Of a stretch of 64,000 bases of DNA, positions 25,965-34,555 are shown in pieces. The DNA lies in the NCBI GenBank assembly GCA_040752855.1, contig JBFMHP010000027.1, positions 1 through 64,000 on the forward strand, written 5' to 3'. Under the pieces are notes generated by a model. The model worked only from the letters and a program-made list of their open reading frames with translations. It had not been told where the DNA came from and did not search any database. Every line of letters begins with the position of its first letter. Position 1 is the first letter of the stretch. The stretch is from JBFMHP01 sp040752855 (lineage in GTDB: Bacteria; Pseudomonadota; Gammaproteobacteria; RBG-16-57-12). The position numbers and the translations under genes are program-made.

Positions 25965-26584
25965 TGGGCGGGATCATCCTGGTTTCACTGGCGGTGATCT
26001 TTTTGCCCATGGTATTGACCGAGCGCGATGTCCATGACGCGACGGATAATGCCGTGCCGCCGGTGCCGGAGGCTGAAAACAAACCCACCACCATTATTCC
26101 GCTCGAGATCAAACCGCTGGAACACGCCGCGCCGGCAACGGTCGTTACGACCGTGGTCGAGCCGGTTCCGGAGGGCATGCCAGCTGAGACTGCACAACCG
26201 ATGCCGACGGCCGCGCCCGTGCTCACGCCTGATGTGGCGGCCTTGGTGACGCCCGTGCCGGTCGAGCGTGCCGCGCCGCCGGTTCCCGCCTCAGCGCCAA
26301 AGGTCGTGGAGGAGGTGGAAATCGAAACCCCCGAACCCAAGGGCGATGTGCCCGCCTGGATCGTGCAGGTCGGCAGTTTTTCCTCGGACAAGAACGCCCA
26401 TGATTTGCGCGATGCCTTGCGGGGTAAAGGTTATGCTGCGTTTGTCGAAAAAGTGGAATCCGGCAAGGCGGCCGTGTTCCGGGTGAGTGTGGGACCGGAG
26501 ATCTCGACCGAGCGGGCCGAACAGGTCAAACAGCGCCTGGCGCGCGAGATGAAACTCAACGGATTAGTGAAACGGTACCGATGA
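25934..26584 (+). CDS. dedD: DedD-like SPOR-domain cell-division protein
   Basis: DedD-type proteins bind denuded peptidoglycan at the septum through a SPOR domain. The 216-residue product starts MEHNPIKQRLVGGIILVSLA with one inner-membrane segment (about 10-26). A Pro/Ala/Val-rich periplasmic linker of about 110 residues follows, then a C-terminal SPOR domain at about 140-216 (AWIVQVGSFSSDKNAHDLRD...). The layout and its place between folC and cvpA identify it. Sequence of the linker is low complexity, as usual in this family. Confidence 0.92.
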   Translation: MEHNPIKQRLVGGIILVSLAVIFLPMVLTERDVHDATDNAVPPVPEAENKPTTIIPLEIKPLEHAAPATVVTTVVEPVPEGMPAETAQPMPTAAPVLTPDVAALVTPVPVERAAPPVPASAPKVVEEVEIETPEPKGDVPAWIVQVGSFSSDKNAHDLRDALRGKGYAAFVEKVESGKAAVFRVSVGPEISTERAEQVKQRLAREMKLNGLVKRYR

Positions 26585-26673
26585 TGTTTTTCTGCCAATC
26601 CAAAAGCGGGGGTGATAGAATTGCCGCTCTCATTCATCGGCTCATTCCGGATTGAAGCTAAAAGTTCACAGAT

Positions 26674-27162
26674 ATGATTTGGGTAGATATTGCGATCTTG
26701 GTCATTGTGATCGCCTCGGTGGCGATCAGCCTGTTTCGCGGATTCGTCCGCGAGGTGCTGTCACTGGCCGCCTGGGTAGTGGCGTTTGTCGTCGCGTTTT
26801 ATTTTTCCGAACCCGTGGCGCAGCACATGCAGGGGGTAATTCACTCGCCGACCCTGCGCATCCTGTTGGCGTATCTGGCGCTGTTTTTTGGCACTTTACT
26901 GATCTTTGCCATCATCACTTTCTTCGTGAATAAATACTCCAAGGCAACCACCTTGAGCAGCACCGACCGGCTTGCGGGCGCGGTGTTCGGATTGATCCGC
27001 GGCGCGGCCTTGGTGCTGCTGATTGTGTTGTTGGCAGGTCTGACCACGCTGCCGCAGGAAGCCTGGTGGAATCAATCGATGTTTTTGGGCAGTTTTGAAA
27101 ATGCGGCGCTGTTTGTGCGCGAGTATTTGCCCCCGGCAATCGCCAGCCACATTCATTTTTGA
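26674..27162 (+). CDS. cvpA: CvpA family membrane protein
   Basis: CvpA was named for its requirement in colicin V production and is linked to envelope homeostasis and, by position, to purF. The 162-residue protein has four hydrophobic segments; it opens MIWVDIAILVIVIASVAISL and continues with FRGFVREVLSLAAWVVAFVV, the family signature. TDRLAGAVFGLIRGAALVLL lies after the third segment. Length is standard. It lies directly upstream of purF, as in E. coli and Pseudomonas. Confidence 0.95.
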   Translation: MIWVDIAILVIVIASVAISLFRGFVREVLSLAAWVVAFVVAFYFSEPVAQHMQGVIHSPTLRILLAYLALFFGTLLIFAIITFFVNKYSKATTLSSTDRLAGAVFGLIRGAALVLLIVLLAGLTTLPQEAWWNQSMFLGSFENAALFVREYLPPAIASHIHF

Positions 27163-27198
27163 CGCGCCCTACAGTTCTGCGACCGAGGTTATCATTCC

Positions 27199-28710
27199 AT
27201 GTGCGGCATTATCGGTATAGTCGGTACCAGTAACGTAAACCAGATGTTGTATGACGGCTTGACGGTCCTGCAGCATCGCGGCCAGGATGCGGCCGGTATC
27301 GTCACCTCGCAGGGCAACAAGATGTTTCTGCGCAAGTCAATGGGACTGGTGCGCGATGTCTTCCACACACGCCACATGTTGCGCCTGCAGGGCAATATGG
27401 GGATCGGGCATGTGCGCTATCCGACCGCGGGAGTTTCCTCCAATGCCGAGGCGCAGCCCTTCTATGTGAACTCGCCCTACGGGATCGCGCTGGCGCACAA
27501 CGGCAACCTCACCAATGCCGAACAGCTGCAACGCGAGGTCTTCCTGGAGGATCTGCGCCACGTCAACACCGATTCGGATTCCGAAGTGTTGTTGAACGTC
27601 TTTGCCCATGAATTGCTACGCCAGGGCAAGTTGCGTATCGACGAGAACGATATCTTCAACGCTGTCTCCGGTGTGCACAAGCGCTGCCGCGGCGGCTATG
27701 CCGTCGTCAGTTTGGTGCTGGGTTACGGCATCGTCGGCTTCCGCGATCCGTTCGGCATCCGCCCGTTGATTTTCGGCAAGCGCGAGAGCGAGGAAGGCAC
27801 CGAATACATCATCGCCTCCGAGAGCGTGGCGGTCGCCTCGCTCGGTTTCGAGGTAATCCGCGATGTCGCGCCCGGCGAGGCGGTCTACATCAGCCAGGAC
27901 GGCAAGATCTATACCCAGCAGTGCGCCGCGAATCCGGAATACTCGCCGTGCATCTTCGAGCACGTGTATTTCGCGCGGCCGGATTCGATCATCGATGGGG
28001 TCTCGGTTTACAAGGCGCGGCTGCGTATGGGCGACTACCTCGGGGAGAAGATCCTGAAGGTCTTCCCCGATCACGACATCGATGTGGTCATCCCCATCCC
28101 CGATACCAGCCGCACCACGGCCCTGCAATTGGCCAACCGGCTTGGCATCAAATACCGCGAGGGTTTCATCAAGAACCGCTACATCGGCCGGACCTTCATC
28201 ATGCCGGGGCAGAGCCAGCGCAAGAAATCCGTGCGCCAAAAACTCAATGCCATCGATCTGGAATTTCACGACAAGGTCGTCCTGCTGGTCGATGATTCCA
28301 TCGTGCGCGGCACCACCTCCAAGCAGATCATCCAGATGGCGCGCGAGGCCGGCGCCAAGAAGGTCTACTTCGCCTCCGCCTCGCCGCCGGTGCGCTTCGC
28401 CAACGTTTACGGCATCGACATGCCGAGCGTGAAGGAGCTGATCGGCCATGGCCGCAACGAGGAGGAGATCGGCAAGGAGATCGGCGCGGACTGGCTGGTG
28501 TATCAGGATCTGGAAGACATGATCCGGGCGGTGCAGAAGGGCAACAAGCTGCTCGAAAAATTCGATACCTCCTGCTTCAACGGCGAGTACGTCACCGGCG
28601 ATATCACTCCGGAATACCTGGCCAAATTGGAACAGCAGCGCTCGGATAGCGCCAAGTCATCGCGCGCCTCGGCTGACAGCGACATCATCGACCTCCACAA
28701 CAACGACTGA
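27199..28710 (+). CDS. purF: Amidophosphoribosyltransferase
   Basis: PurF makes phosphoribosylamine from PRPP and glutamine, the first committed purine step. The 503-residue product starts MCGIIGIVGTSNVNQMLYDG, so Cys2 becomes the N-terminal nucleophile after Met removal, and has LQHRGQDAAGI. The phosphoribosyltransferase domain carries the PRPP loop VVLLVDDSIVRGTTSKQI (about residues 354-371). Length is normal and there is no long propeptide, as in the enterobacterial type. A conserved neighbour of cvpA and metZ. Confidence 0.98.
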   Translation: MCGIIGIVGTSNVNQMLYDGLTVLQHRGQDAAGIVTSQGNKMFLRKSMGLVRDVFHTRHMLRLQGNMGIGHVRYPTAGVSSNAEAQPFYVNSPYGIALAHNGNLTNAEQLQREVFLEDLRHVNTDSDSEVLLNVFAHELLRQGKLRIDENDIFNAVSGVHKRCRGGYAVVSLVLGYGIVGFRDPFGIRPLIFGKRESEEGTEYIIASESVAVASLGFEVIRDVAPGEAVYISQDGKIYTQQCAANPEYSPCIFEHVYFARPDSIIDGVSVYKARLRMGDYLGEKILKVFPDHDIDVVIPIPDTSRTTALQLANRLGIKYREGFIKNRYIGRTFIMPGQSQRKKSVRQKLNAIDLEFHDKVVLLVDDSIVRGTTSKQIIQMAREAGAKKVYFASASPPVRFANVYGIDMPSVKELIGHGRNEEEIGKEIGADWLVYQDLEDMIRAVQKGNKLLEKFDTSCFNGEYVTGDITPEYLAKLEQQRSDSAKSSRASADSDIIDLHNND

Positions 28711-28846
28711 GTGAGCGGTTTTCTCCTTACAGCTGATCGCCCGCGGTAAAGTTTTCACCTGATTCGTCGAAGACATTACCTGGCACCGGCCGTACGGCCA
28801 ATGCCGTCGGTCTAAGAATTCAGGAAAATCTAATGAAGGAGAGAAC

Positions 28847-30187
28847 ATGAAACCCACTCTTCTGGCCAGTGTGGTACTGGCCGCGCTTGGTTCGACTGCG
28901 CACGCTGGACCAACCTTTCATCCCTCGGGCAGCAATCTGACCTATGGCGTCAACAGCGTCAGCCAATCGGTGATCACCAGTATTAATAATCCCGCCGCCG
29001 GCGCGATCGCGCTGCAAAACGGCGATACCCGGTTTCGCATGGGACTGGTGACGATCGGTGCAGGGGTGGAGTTCGGTGACATCGATAACTTCGAGGACGA
29101 TCTAGATCGGTTGATCGACAAGATCGATACCCTCACGCAGCAAGAGGCTCTGGATATTTTCAACAATGTGCCAGGCAATCTGCTTGATCAGTTCAATGAC
29201 AAGCTTCCCGGTATTTCGCAAGACGGCTATATGATCGTGTCCGCCGGCGGACACCTTCCCATCATGCCGTTGCTGATTGCCAGTGACATGTTGGGCGGCG
29301 CCATCACGCTGGACGCGAGCGCCGGGGCGAACGCCAGGGTCGGGGTGTTGGATGATGCCTTGGACTACGATAACAATGGTACTCCAACAGATTTCACCGA
29401 CGACTCCATTGCCGGTGAGCAGTCTTCGATGTATGTGCAGGGGGGTGTGGTGGCGGAGCTGGCCCTGGGCTACAGCACCAGCGTATTGTCCGGCGCCGCC
29501 GGTGATCTGTACGTGGGGGGCAAACTGAAATATCTCAGCGCCGAATTGGGACGCAACAACGCGCGGCTCGATGATCCCACCGTCATCGATACCAGCTCGG
29601 TGCTCGATGATTTCGATAACAACACGGTGGAAAGCTCGGCGCTCACGGCCGATATCGGTTTGGTATGGGCTGCGGATCATTATCAACTCGGCGCGACGTT
29701 GCTCAACGTGACCTCACCGAGTTTCGAATATCCGTCCGACGACACCTTTACCTCGCTGCCGAATTGCGACTTGCGCACCAGCATGGATTCCGATGGCGCG
29801 ATCGCCCGGTGCAAGGCTGCCCTGGAGGATACAGAATATAATTTGGATGCCCAGTTGCGCCTGGAGGCTGCCTTGTATAGCGCCTCGCGCAGCTGGTTGA
29901 TCACTAGCGCATATGACACGTCTGAAACCGAAACCCCCTCGGGCGACAAACAACAATGGGCGGTCGTCGCCTTGGGATTCGCGCCCGAGAGCTGGATCAT
30001 CCCGGGCGTGCGCGTGGGCTACCGACAGAACATGGCCGGCAGCGAGTTGAGCTACGCGACCTTTGGGGTAACGCTGTTCAAGGCCCTGAGCATCGATCTT
30101 GCCTATGGGCTGCAAAGCACCAAGATCGACGGCAGCACCGCCCCGCGCGGCGCGGCCGCGAATGTGGCATTTGAACTGCGTTTTTGA
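28847..30187 (+). CDS. TraF_2-like outer-membrane beta-barrel protein
   Basis: The 446-residue product has a signal peptide (MKPTLLASVVLAALGSTAHA, cleaved before GPTF). A beta-strand-rich body follows with many alternating hydrophobic residues and a C-terminal ELRF ending in phenylalanine, the outer-membrane barrel signature. Overall pattern (Asn-Pro-Ala early motif NNPAAGA, long strand repeats, terminal FELRF) resembles the chromosomal family annotated as conjugal transfer protein TraF (PF13729), which in most genomes has no link to conjugation. No transfer genes are present here. A strong AAGGAGAG ribosome-binding site precedes it and a terminator follows. Cargo or role is unknown. Confidence 0.7.
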   Translation: MKPTLLASVVLAALGSTAHAGPTFHPSGSNLTYGVNSVSQSVITSINNPAAGAIALQNGDTRFRMGLVTIGAGVEFGDIDNFEDDLDRLIDKIDTLTQQEALDIFNNVPGNLLDQFNDKLPGISQDGYMIVSAGGHLPIMPLLIASDMLGGAITLDASAGANARVGVLDDALDYDNNGTPTDFTDDSIAGEQSSMYVQGGVVAELALGYSTSVLSGAAGDLYVGGKLKYLSAELGRNNARLDDPTVIDTSSVLDDFDNNTVESSALTADIGLVWAADHYQLGATLLNVTSPSFEYPSDDTFTSLPNCDLRTSMDSDGAIARCKAALEDTEYNLDAQLRLEAALYSASRSWLITSAYDTSETETPSGDKQQWAVVALGFAPESWIIPGVRVGYRQNMAGSELSYATFGVTLFKALSIDLAYGLQSTKIDGSTAPRGAAANVAFELRF

Positions 30188-30213
30188 TTCAGTCTTGCAA
30201 TGCAACATGATCG

Positions 30214-30243
30214 AAGGCGCGTCCCTTGGATGCGCCTTTTTTG
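30214..30243 (+). terminator. Rho-independent terminator after the TraF-like gene
   Basis: AAGGCGC (30214-30220) pairs with GCGCCTT (30232-30238) over an 11-base loop, followed by a run of six T. It closes the purF/TraF-like transcription unit ahead of the metZ leader. Confidence 0.85.
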
Positions 30244-30263
30244 TTGGTGCCGCGGGATTTGAG

Positions 30264-30293
30264 TTGACAAGGCGTGCGGCGATTTTCTACGCT
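30264..30293 (+). promoter_or_regulatory. Candidate metZ promoter
   Basis: A perfect -35 hexamer TTGACA lies at 30264-30269. An 18-base spacer leads to TACGCT (30288-30293) as a weak -10. Transcription would start near 30300, at the first bases of the predicted riboswitch. Confidence 0.5.
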
Positions 30294-30300
30294 TAAGCAC

Positions 30301-30356
30301 ATGCGCCGATTTGAACCTCAGCTTGCGGGCGCAATACAAATACAGCTAAAGCGGCC
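30301..30356 (+). ncRNA. SAM-II (SAM-alpha) riboswitch aptamer upstream of metZ
   Basis: The leader contains the conserved SAM-II pattern: a first stem TGCGCC (30302-30307) pairing with GGCGCA (30328-30333), the loop GATTTGAACC, then TTGC (30323-30326). A short linker is followed by AGCTAAAGCGG (30344-30354). These blocks and their spacing match the class known for S-adenosylmethionine sensing before metA, metX and metZ, mostly in alphaproteobacteria. Candidate pseudoknot pairs are CC (30316-30317) with GG (30353-30354) and GCTT (30321-30324) with AAGC (30349-30352). I could not map every tertiary contact by eye. A terminator follows within four bases, so control is probably by premature termination when SAM is high. 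Confidence 0.85.
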
Positions 30357-30359
30357 AAG

Positions 30360-30391
30360 CCTGCTTGAGCTAATGCTGAGCGGGTTTTTTT
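30360..30391 (+). terminator. Intrinsic terminator in the metZ leader (riboswitch expression platform)
   Basis: CCTGCTT-G-AGC (30360-30370) pairs with GCT-GAGCGGG (30375-30384) around a TAAT loop, with one bulged G and some G-T pairs, followed by seven T. It lies directly behind the SAM-II aptamer and before the metZ ribosome-binding site. Confidence 0.75.
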
Positions 30392-30425
30392 GTGCCTCAA
30401 ACTTCGAGGCCGGAGGAGTTGAATC

Positions 30426-31604
30426 ATGTCATACGAGGATCCGGAATGGGGTTTCGCCACGCTGGCGGTGCGCGCGGGCCATCACGCTACCAATGAAGGG
30501 GAACAGAGCGAGCCGATCTTTCCCACTTCCAGTTACGTCTTCGAGAGCGCTGCGCAGGCCGCGGCGCGTTTCAGCGGCAGCGAGCCTGGCAACATCTATT
30601 CGCGCTTCACCAATCCCACCGTGCGCGCGTTCGAACAACGATTGGCGGCGCTGGAAGGCGGCGCGCGCTGCGTGGCGACTTCCTCCGGCATGTCCGCCAT
30701 CCTCAGCACCTGTATGGCGCTGCTGAAGACGGGCGATCACATGGTGTCCTCGCGGGCGATCTTCGGTACCACCTCGGTGCTGTTCAACAACTACCTGGCC
30801 AAGTTCGGCGTGGAGACCACCTTCGTCGGACTCACCGATCTCGATGCGTGGAAACGGGCCATCCGCCCCAACACGCGCATGCTGTTTCTGGAGACGCCGT
30901 CCAATCCCCTGACCGAGGTGGCGGACATCGCGGCGCTGGCCGCGCTGGCGCGTGAGCACGGCTGTCTGCTGGTGGTGGACAACTGTTTCTGCACGCCCGC
31001 CTTGCAGCGTCCGCTGGCGCTCGGCGCGGACATCGTGATCCACTCCGCCACCAAGTATCTAGATGGTCAGGGCCGCTGCATCGGTGGCGCGGTGGTGGGT
31101 AATGAACAACTGGTTGGCACCGATGTGTACGGATTTTTGCGGACTGCCGGCCCCTCGATGAGTCCGTTCAATGCCTGGGTGTTCCTCAAGGGATTGGAGA
31201 CCCTGCAACTGCGCATGCGGGCGCACTGCGAGAATACGCTCGCCCTGGCGCAGTGGCTGGAGGCACAGCCCGAGGTGAGCAAGGTCTATTACCCGGGCCT
31301 TAAGTCACATCCACAGCATGCGCTGGCTGCGCGCCAGCAAAGTGGTTTTGGCGGAGTGTTGTCGTTTGAACTCAAGGGCGGCAAGGATGCGGCTTGGCGC
31401 TTGATCGATGCCACGCGGGTGATGTCGATCACCGCCAATCTGGGCGACACCAAGAGCACCATCACCCATCCGGCGACCACCACGCACGGGCGGCTCACGC
31501 CCGAGCAGCGCGCGGCGGCGGGCATCAGCGATGGCCTGGTGCGGATCGCCGTGGGGTTGGAGGATCTCGTCGATCTGAAGGCCGATTTGCAGCGTGGATT
31601 CTGA
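30426..31604 (+). CDS. metZ: O-succinylhomoserine sulfhydrylase
   Basis: MetZ makes homocysteine directly from O-succinylhomoserine and sulfide, bypassing cystathionine. The 392-residue product is a Cys/Met-metabolism PLP enzyme with the fold-type I lysine in HSATKYLDGQGR (about residue 212) and the TPSNPLTEVADIAALAALA segment. GDTKSTITHPATTTHGRLTP near the end is typical of the family. The N-terminal SYEDPEWGFATLAVRAGHH is close to Pseudomonas-type MetZ, and its place behind purF agrees. GGAGGAG precedes the ATG. A SAM-II riboswitch and terminator in the leader indicate repression by S-adenosylmethionine. Confidence 0.93.
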   Translation: MSYEDPEWGFATLAVRAGHHATNEGEQSEPIFPTSSYVFESAAQAAARFSGSEPGNIYSRFTNPTVRAFEQRLAALEGGARCVATSSGMSAILSTCMALLKTGDHMVSSRAIFGTTSVLFNNYLAKFGVETTFVGLTDLDAWKRAIRPNTRMLFLETPSNPLTEVADIAALAALAREHGCLLVVDNCFCTPALQRPLALGADIVIHSATKYLDGQGRCIGGAVVGNEQLVGTDVYGFLRTAGPSMSPFNAWVFLKGLETLQLRMRAHCENTLALAQWLEAQPEVSKVYYPGLKSHPQHALAARQQSGFGGVLSFELKGGKDAAWRLIDATRVMSITANLGDTKSTITHPATTTHGRLTPEQRAAAGISDGLVRIAVGLEDLVDLKADLQRGF

Positions 31605-31640
31605 GGGTGTCTCGCATGGACATGCAGCTGGTTGGTATTC

Positions 31641-31743
31641 GACTCCCTCTCCCTTCGGGAGAGGGATGGGGTGAGGGGGGATATGCAGATTTAGCCCAGA
31701 TCAATTCCCTCACCCTAACCCTCTCCCGGAGGGAGAGGGAATT
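31641..31743. repeat. Palindromic intergenic repeat (CCCTCTCCC/GGGAGAGGG type)
   Basis: Left arm GACTCCCTCTCCCTTCGGGA and onward to GGGGTGAGGGGG is answered by CCCTCACCCTAACCC and then GGAGGGAGAGGGAATTC. Each half also folds on itself. Repeats of this sort are widespread between genes in many proteobacteria. It ends 13 bases before the glycerate kinase start, leaving little room for a normal ribosome-binding site. Confidence 0.8.
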
Positions 31744-31756
31744 CATTGGGCTCTAA

Positions 31757-32995
31757 GTGATCGAAGCCCGCCAGCAACTGGTTCGTTATTATCACGCCGC
31801 GCTCCAGGCCGTGGCGGGCCGGCGTTGCGTGGCGCAGGCGCTGGCGAAGACGAGGGTGTCCGATCCGGTCTACGTGCTCGCCGTCGGCAAGGCCGCGGCG
31901 AGCATGATGCAGGGGGCGCTGGATGTCCTGGGTGAGCGGATCATCGAAGGGTTGGTGATCACCAAATACCATCACGTCCAGCCTTTTCTCCAAGCCGACG
32001 CTCGCATCCTATGCCTGGAGGCAGGCCATCCCACGCCGGATGCCAACAGCCTGCGCGCCGGCGAGATGTTGCACGATTTCTTCGCCCGCACACCCGACCA
32101 CGCCTTTTTTCTGATCCTGCTCTCAGGCGGGGCCTCCGCCCTGGTCGAACGCCTGCCGCATGGCTTGGGCCTGCCGGAGCTGGTACGTCTTAATCAATGG
32201 CTACTCGGCTCCGGACTGCCGATTGCCCAGATCAACCGCATACGCAAAGCCGTTTCATCTCTGAAGGGTGGCAGGGCGCTACGCGAATTGCGCGCTCGCG
32301 CCGGGCGCTGCCTGTTGATTTCCGATGTGCCCGGTGATGATCCGGCGGTCATCGGTTCCGGGCTCTTTTATCCGCCGAAGGACTCCGCGCCCTTGCCGGA
32401 TGATTTGCCGAGTTGGGTGCGCGCGATGATCGATCGCGCCGCCAATGAACTTGCGGCGAGCGAGGGGGGCGCGGTGATCGAGCACACCCTCATCGCCAGC
32501 AATCGTCAGGCACTCGATGCGGTGGCGGAACGGGCCGCTGGCCAGGGATTAGTGGTGCATCGTCACGAGCTGCTGGTGGGCGATGCCCTCGACGCCGGCG
32601 CGCGCATCGCGGAGGAAATGCTGCACGGGGCGCCCGGTGTGTATCTCTGGGGCGGGGAGACGACCGTGGTCCTGCCGGAACATCCTGGTCGCGGCGGACG
32701 TTGTCAGTCGCTGGCCCTGGCGGCTGCGCTGAGATGGGCCGGCAAGGACGGCCTGTATCTGCTGGCCGGCGGCACCGACGGCAGTGACGGCCCCGGTGAG
32801 GATGCCGGCGCCTTGGTCGACGGACGAACGATCGCGGAAGGCGAACTGGGCGGTCTTTCAGCGGTGAAATGTTTGCAGGGGGCGGACGCCAGGCGTTTCC
32901 TGGATGCCAGCGGCGACCTGCTCAGCACGGGGCCGACCGGCACGAATGTGATGGATGTCATAATTGGAATTAAACGCGGCAATACTTTAAATTGA
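31757..32995 (+). CDS. Glycerate 2-kinase, MOFRL/DUF4147 type
   Basis: This 412-residue protein belongs to the class-II glycerate kinase family (GckA/TtuD). It has LSGGASALVERLPHGLGLPE, KGGRALRELRARAGRCLLIS, DVPGDDPAVIGSGLFYPPKD in the DUF4147 part. LLAGGTDGSDGPGEDAGALV lies in the C-terminal MOFRL domain. Such enzymes phosphorylate D-glycerate to 2-phosphoglycerate in serine or glyoxylate turnover; older annotations call them hydroxypyruvate reductase. The GTG start at 31757 gives a normal length but has no visible ribosome-binding site because a palindromic repeat ends just upstream, so the repeat may have displaced the original 5' region. Confidence 0.9.
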   Translation: MIEARQQLVRYYHAALQAVAGRRCVAQALAKTRVSDPVYVLAVGKAAASMMQGALDVLGERIIEGLVITKYHHVQPFLQADARILCLEAGHPTPDANSLRAGEMLHDFFARTPDHAFFLILLSGGASALVERLPHGLGLPELVRLNQWLLGSGLPIAQINRIRKAVSSLKGGRALRELRARAGRCLLISDVPGDDPAVIGSGLFYPPKDSAPLPDDLPSWVRAMIDRAANELAASEGGAVIEHTLIASNRQALDAVAERAAGQGLVVHRHELLVGDALDAGARIAEEMLHGAPGVYLWGGETTVVLPEHPGRGGRCQSLALAAALRWAGKDGLYLLAGGTDGSDGPGEDAGALVDGRTIAEGELGGLSAVKCLQGADARRFLDASGDLLSTGPTGTNVMDVIIGIKRGNTLN

Positions 32996-33078
32996 GATGT
33001 GATTGCATTCACGGTTTTCCCTCAACCTTTTCTCTAGCCCGGTCGTTAACATGAGAGAAGGATTCGAGGGCAACCACG

Positions 33079-33240
33079 ATGAGAAAACATAAACCGGATT
33101 TGCTGATGGTGTTGGTGGTGTTTGTCGCCGCCGGTGTTTTGATGACCAGTTTTGCGTTCAGTGACTCTCCCAGCGAGACGACGACGCAGCGCACCACGCA
33201 GACCGATCAACAACAAGCCATGAACGAGCTGCGTCCGTAG
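33079..33240 (+). CDS. Small single-pass membrane protein, unknown function
   Basis: A 53-residue frame from ATG 33079 encodes a basic start (MRKHKPD), one hydrophobic segment (LLMVLVVFVAAGVLMTSFAF, residues 8-27) and a polar Thr/Gln-rich tail (SETTTQRTTQTDQQQAMNEL). A GAGGG ribosome-binding site lies eight bases upstream. Topology would place the tail in the periplasm. I recognise no family. The clear ribosome-binding site, membrane segment and stop make it more likely real than chance, but homologues have not been checked. Confidence 0.55.
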   Translation: MRKHKPDLLMVLVVFVAAGVLMTSFAFSDSPSETTTQRTTQTDQQQAMNELRP

Positions 33241-33367
33241 TTAGTCGCTGACGCCGTCTCGCCGATTTTTTTCTTCTGCTATTCCCCGCGCCGAAGTTCA
33301 GGCGCATCTTTGCTTAAGATCTGCTTTTGCTCCACAATAGGCCTCCTCGTATTGCTGTGAACGGGCA

Positions 33368-34555
33368 ATGAATCTCCACGAATATCAGGCCAAACAACTC
33401 TTCCGTGCCACGGGCATTCCGGTGCCGGAGGGTTTTGTCGTGGGCTCTCCCGAGCAGGCTGCGGAAGTCGTGCGCCAACTCGGTGGCAATGAGTGGCTGG
33501 TGAAGGCCCAGATCCATGCGGGCGGCCGCGGCAAGGTCGGCGGCGTCCGGCGCGCCTCCGGTGTGCAGCAGCTCAAGGAGATCATCACGGAGATGCTGGG
33601 CATGTGTCTCGTCACACCGCAAAACGAGCCGCACGGCCAGCCCGTCAACAAGGTGCTGGTGGAATGTTCTTGTGCGGTAAGCAAGGAATTCTATCTGGGC
33701 GCCGTGGTCGACAGCGCCTGCGGGCGGGTGGTGTTCATGGCCACCGATGCTGGCGGGATGCAGGTGGAGGAGGCCGTGGCGCAACGCCCGGAGAGTATTC
33801 ACCGGGTCGAGGTCGATACCATTACCGGGTTGCAACCGTTCCAATGCCGGATCCTGGGCTTCAAGCTGGGACTCGGCGGATCACAACTCGCACAACTGAC
33901 CGAGATCCTGATGGCGATGTATCGGCTGTTCTGCACCCAGGATCTGAGCCTCATTGAGATCAACCCCTTGGTCTTGACCAGTGCGGGCACCTTGCTCGCG
34001 CTGGATGCCAAGATCAACGTGGACGAGAATGCCTTGCCGCGTCATCGCGATCTCGCGGGACTGCGCGATGTAACTCAGGAAGATCCGCGCGAGCGCGAGG
34101 CGCGCGAGCATGAACTCAACTACGTCGCCGTCGACGGCAACATCGGTTGCGTGGTCAACGGCGCGGGACTGGCGATGGCGACCATGGATCTGATCAAGTT
34201 CTATGGCGGGCAGCCCGCGAATTTCCTCGATGTCGGCGGTAGCACTACGGCGGAGCACGTGGCCGAGGCCTTTAAGTTGGTGCTGACCGATGAGAAGGTG
34301 AGTGCCATCCTGGTGAACATCTTCGGCGGTATTGCGCGCTGCGATCTCATCGCCGAGGGCATGATCCAGGCGATCAAGGAGGTGGGCGTGCGGCTCCCAT
34401 TGGTCGTGCGGCTGGTAGGCACGCGGGCCGCGGAGGGGCTGGTGCTGCTGCAAGACAGCGGATTGAATATCGTGGCGAACGAAGACCTCGACGTGGCCGC
34501 GCAGAAGGTGGTGGCCTTGGCCGAAGGGAGTGCGGATGGCGGTACTGATCGATAA
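33368..34555 (+). CDS. sucC: Succinate-CoA ligase (ADP-forming), beta subunit
   Basis: SucC binds nucleotide and succinate in the TCA-cycle ligase SucCD. The 395-residue product begins MNLHEYQAKQLFRATGIPVP and has the ATP-grasp residues KAQIHAGGRGKVGGV (about 46-60), EINPLVLT and the C-terminal GGIARCDLIAEGMIQA. Length agrees with E. coli SucC (388). Malate-CoA ligase (MtkA) is a close relative, but no serine-cycle genes are nearby, so succinate is the default substrate. It overlaps sucD by 20 bases. Confidence 0.92.
   Translation: MNLHEYQAKQLFRATGIPVPEGFVVGSPEQAAEVVRQLGGNEWLVKAQIHAGGRGKVGGVRRASGVQQLKEIITEMLGMCLVTPQNEPHGQPVNKVLVECSCAVSKEFYLGAVVDSACGRVVFMATDAGGMQVEEAVAQRPESIHRVEVDTITGLQPFQCRILGFKLGLGGSQLAQLTEILMAMYRLFCTQDLSLIEINPLVLTSAGTLLALDAKINVDENALPRHRDLAGLRDVTQEDPREREAREHELNYVAVDGNIGCVVNGAGLAMATMDLIKFYGGQPANFLDVGGSTTAEHVAEAFKLVLTDEKVSAILVNIFGGIARCDLIAEGMIQAIKEVGVRLPLVVRLVGTRAAEGLVLLQDSGLNIVANEDLDVAAQKVVALAEGSADGGTDR

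Noticed and set aside
28847..30187. Conjugation gene (TraF) as evidence of an integrated plasmid
   Set aside because: The family name is misleading; the protein reads as a chromosomal outer-membrane barrel and no other transfer genes are present.
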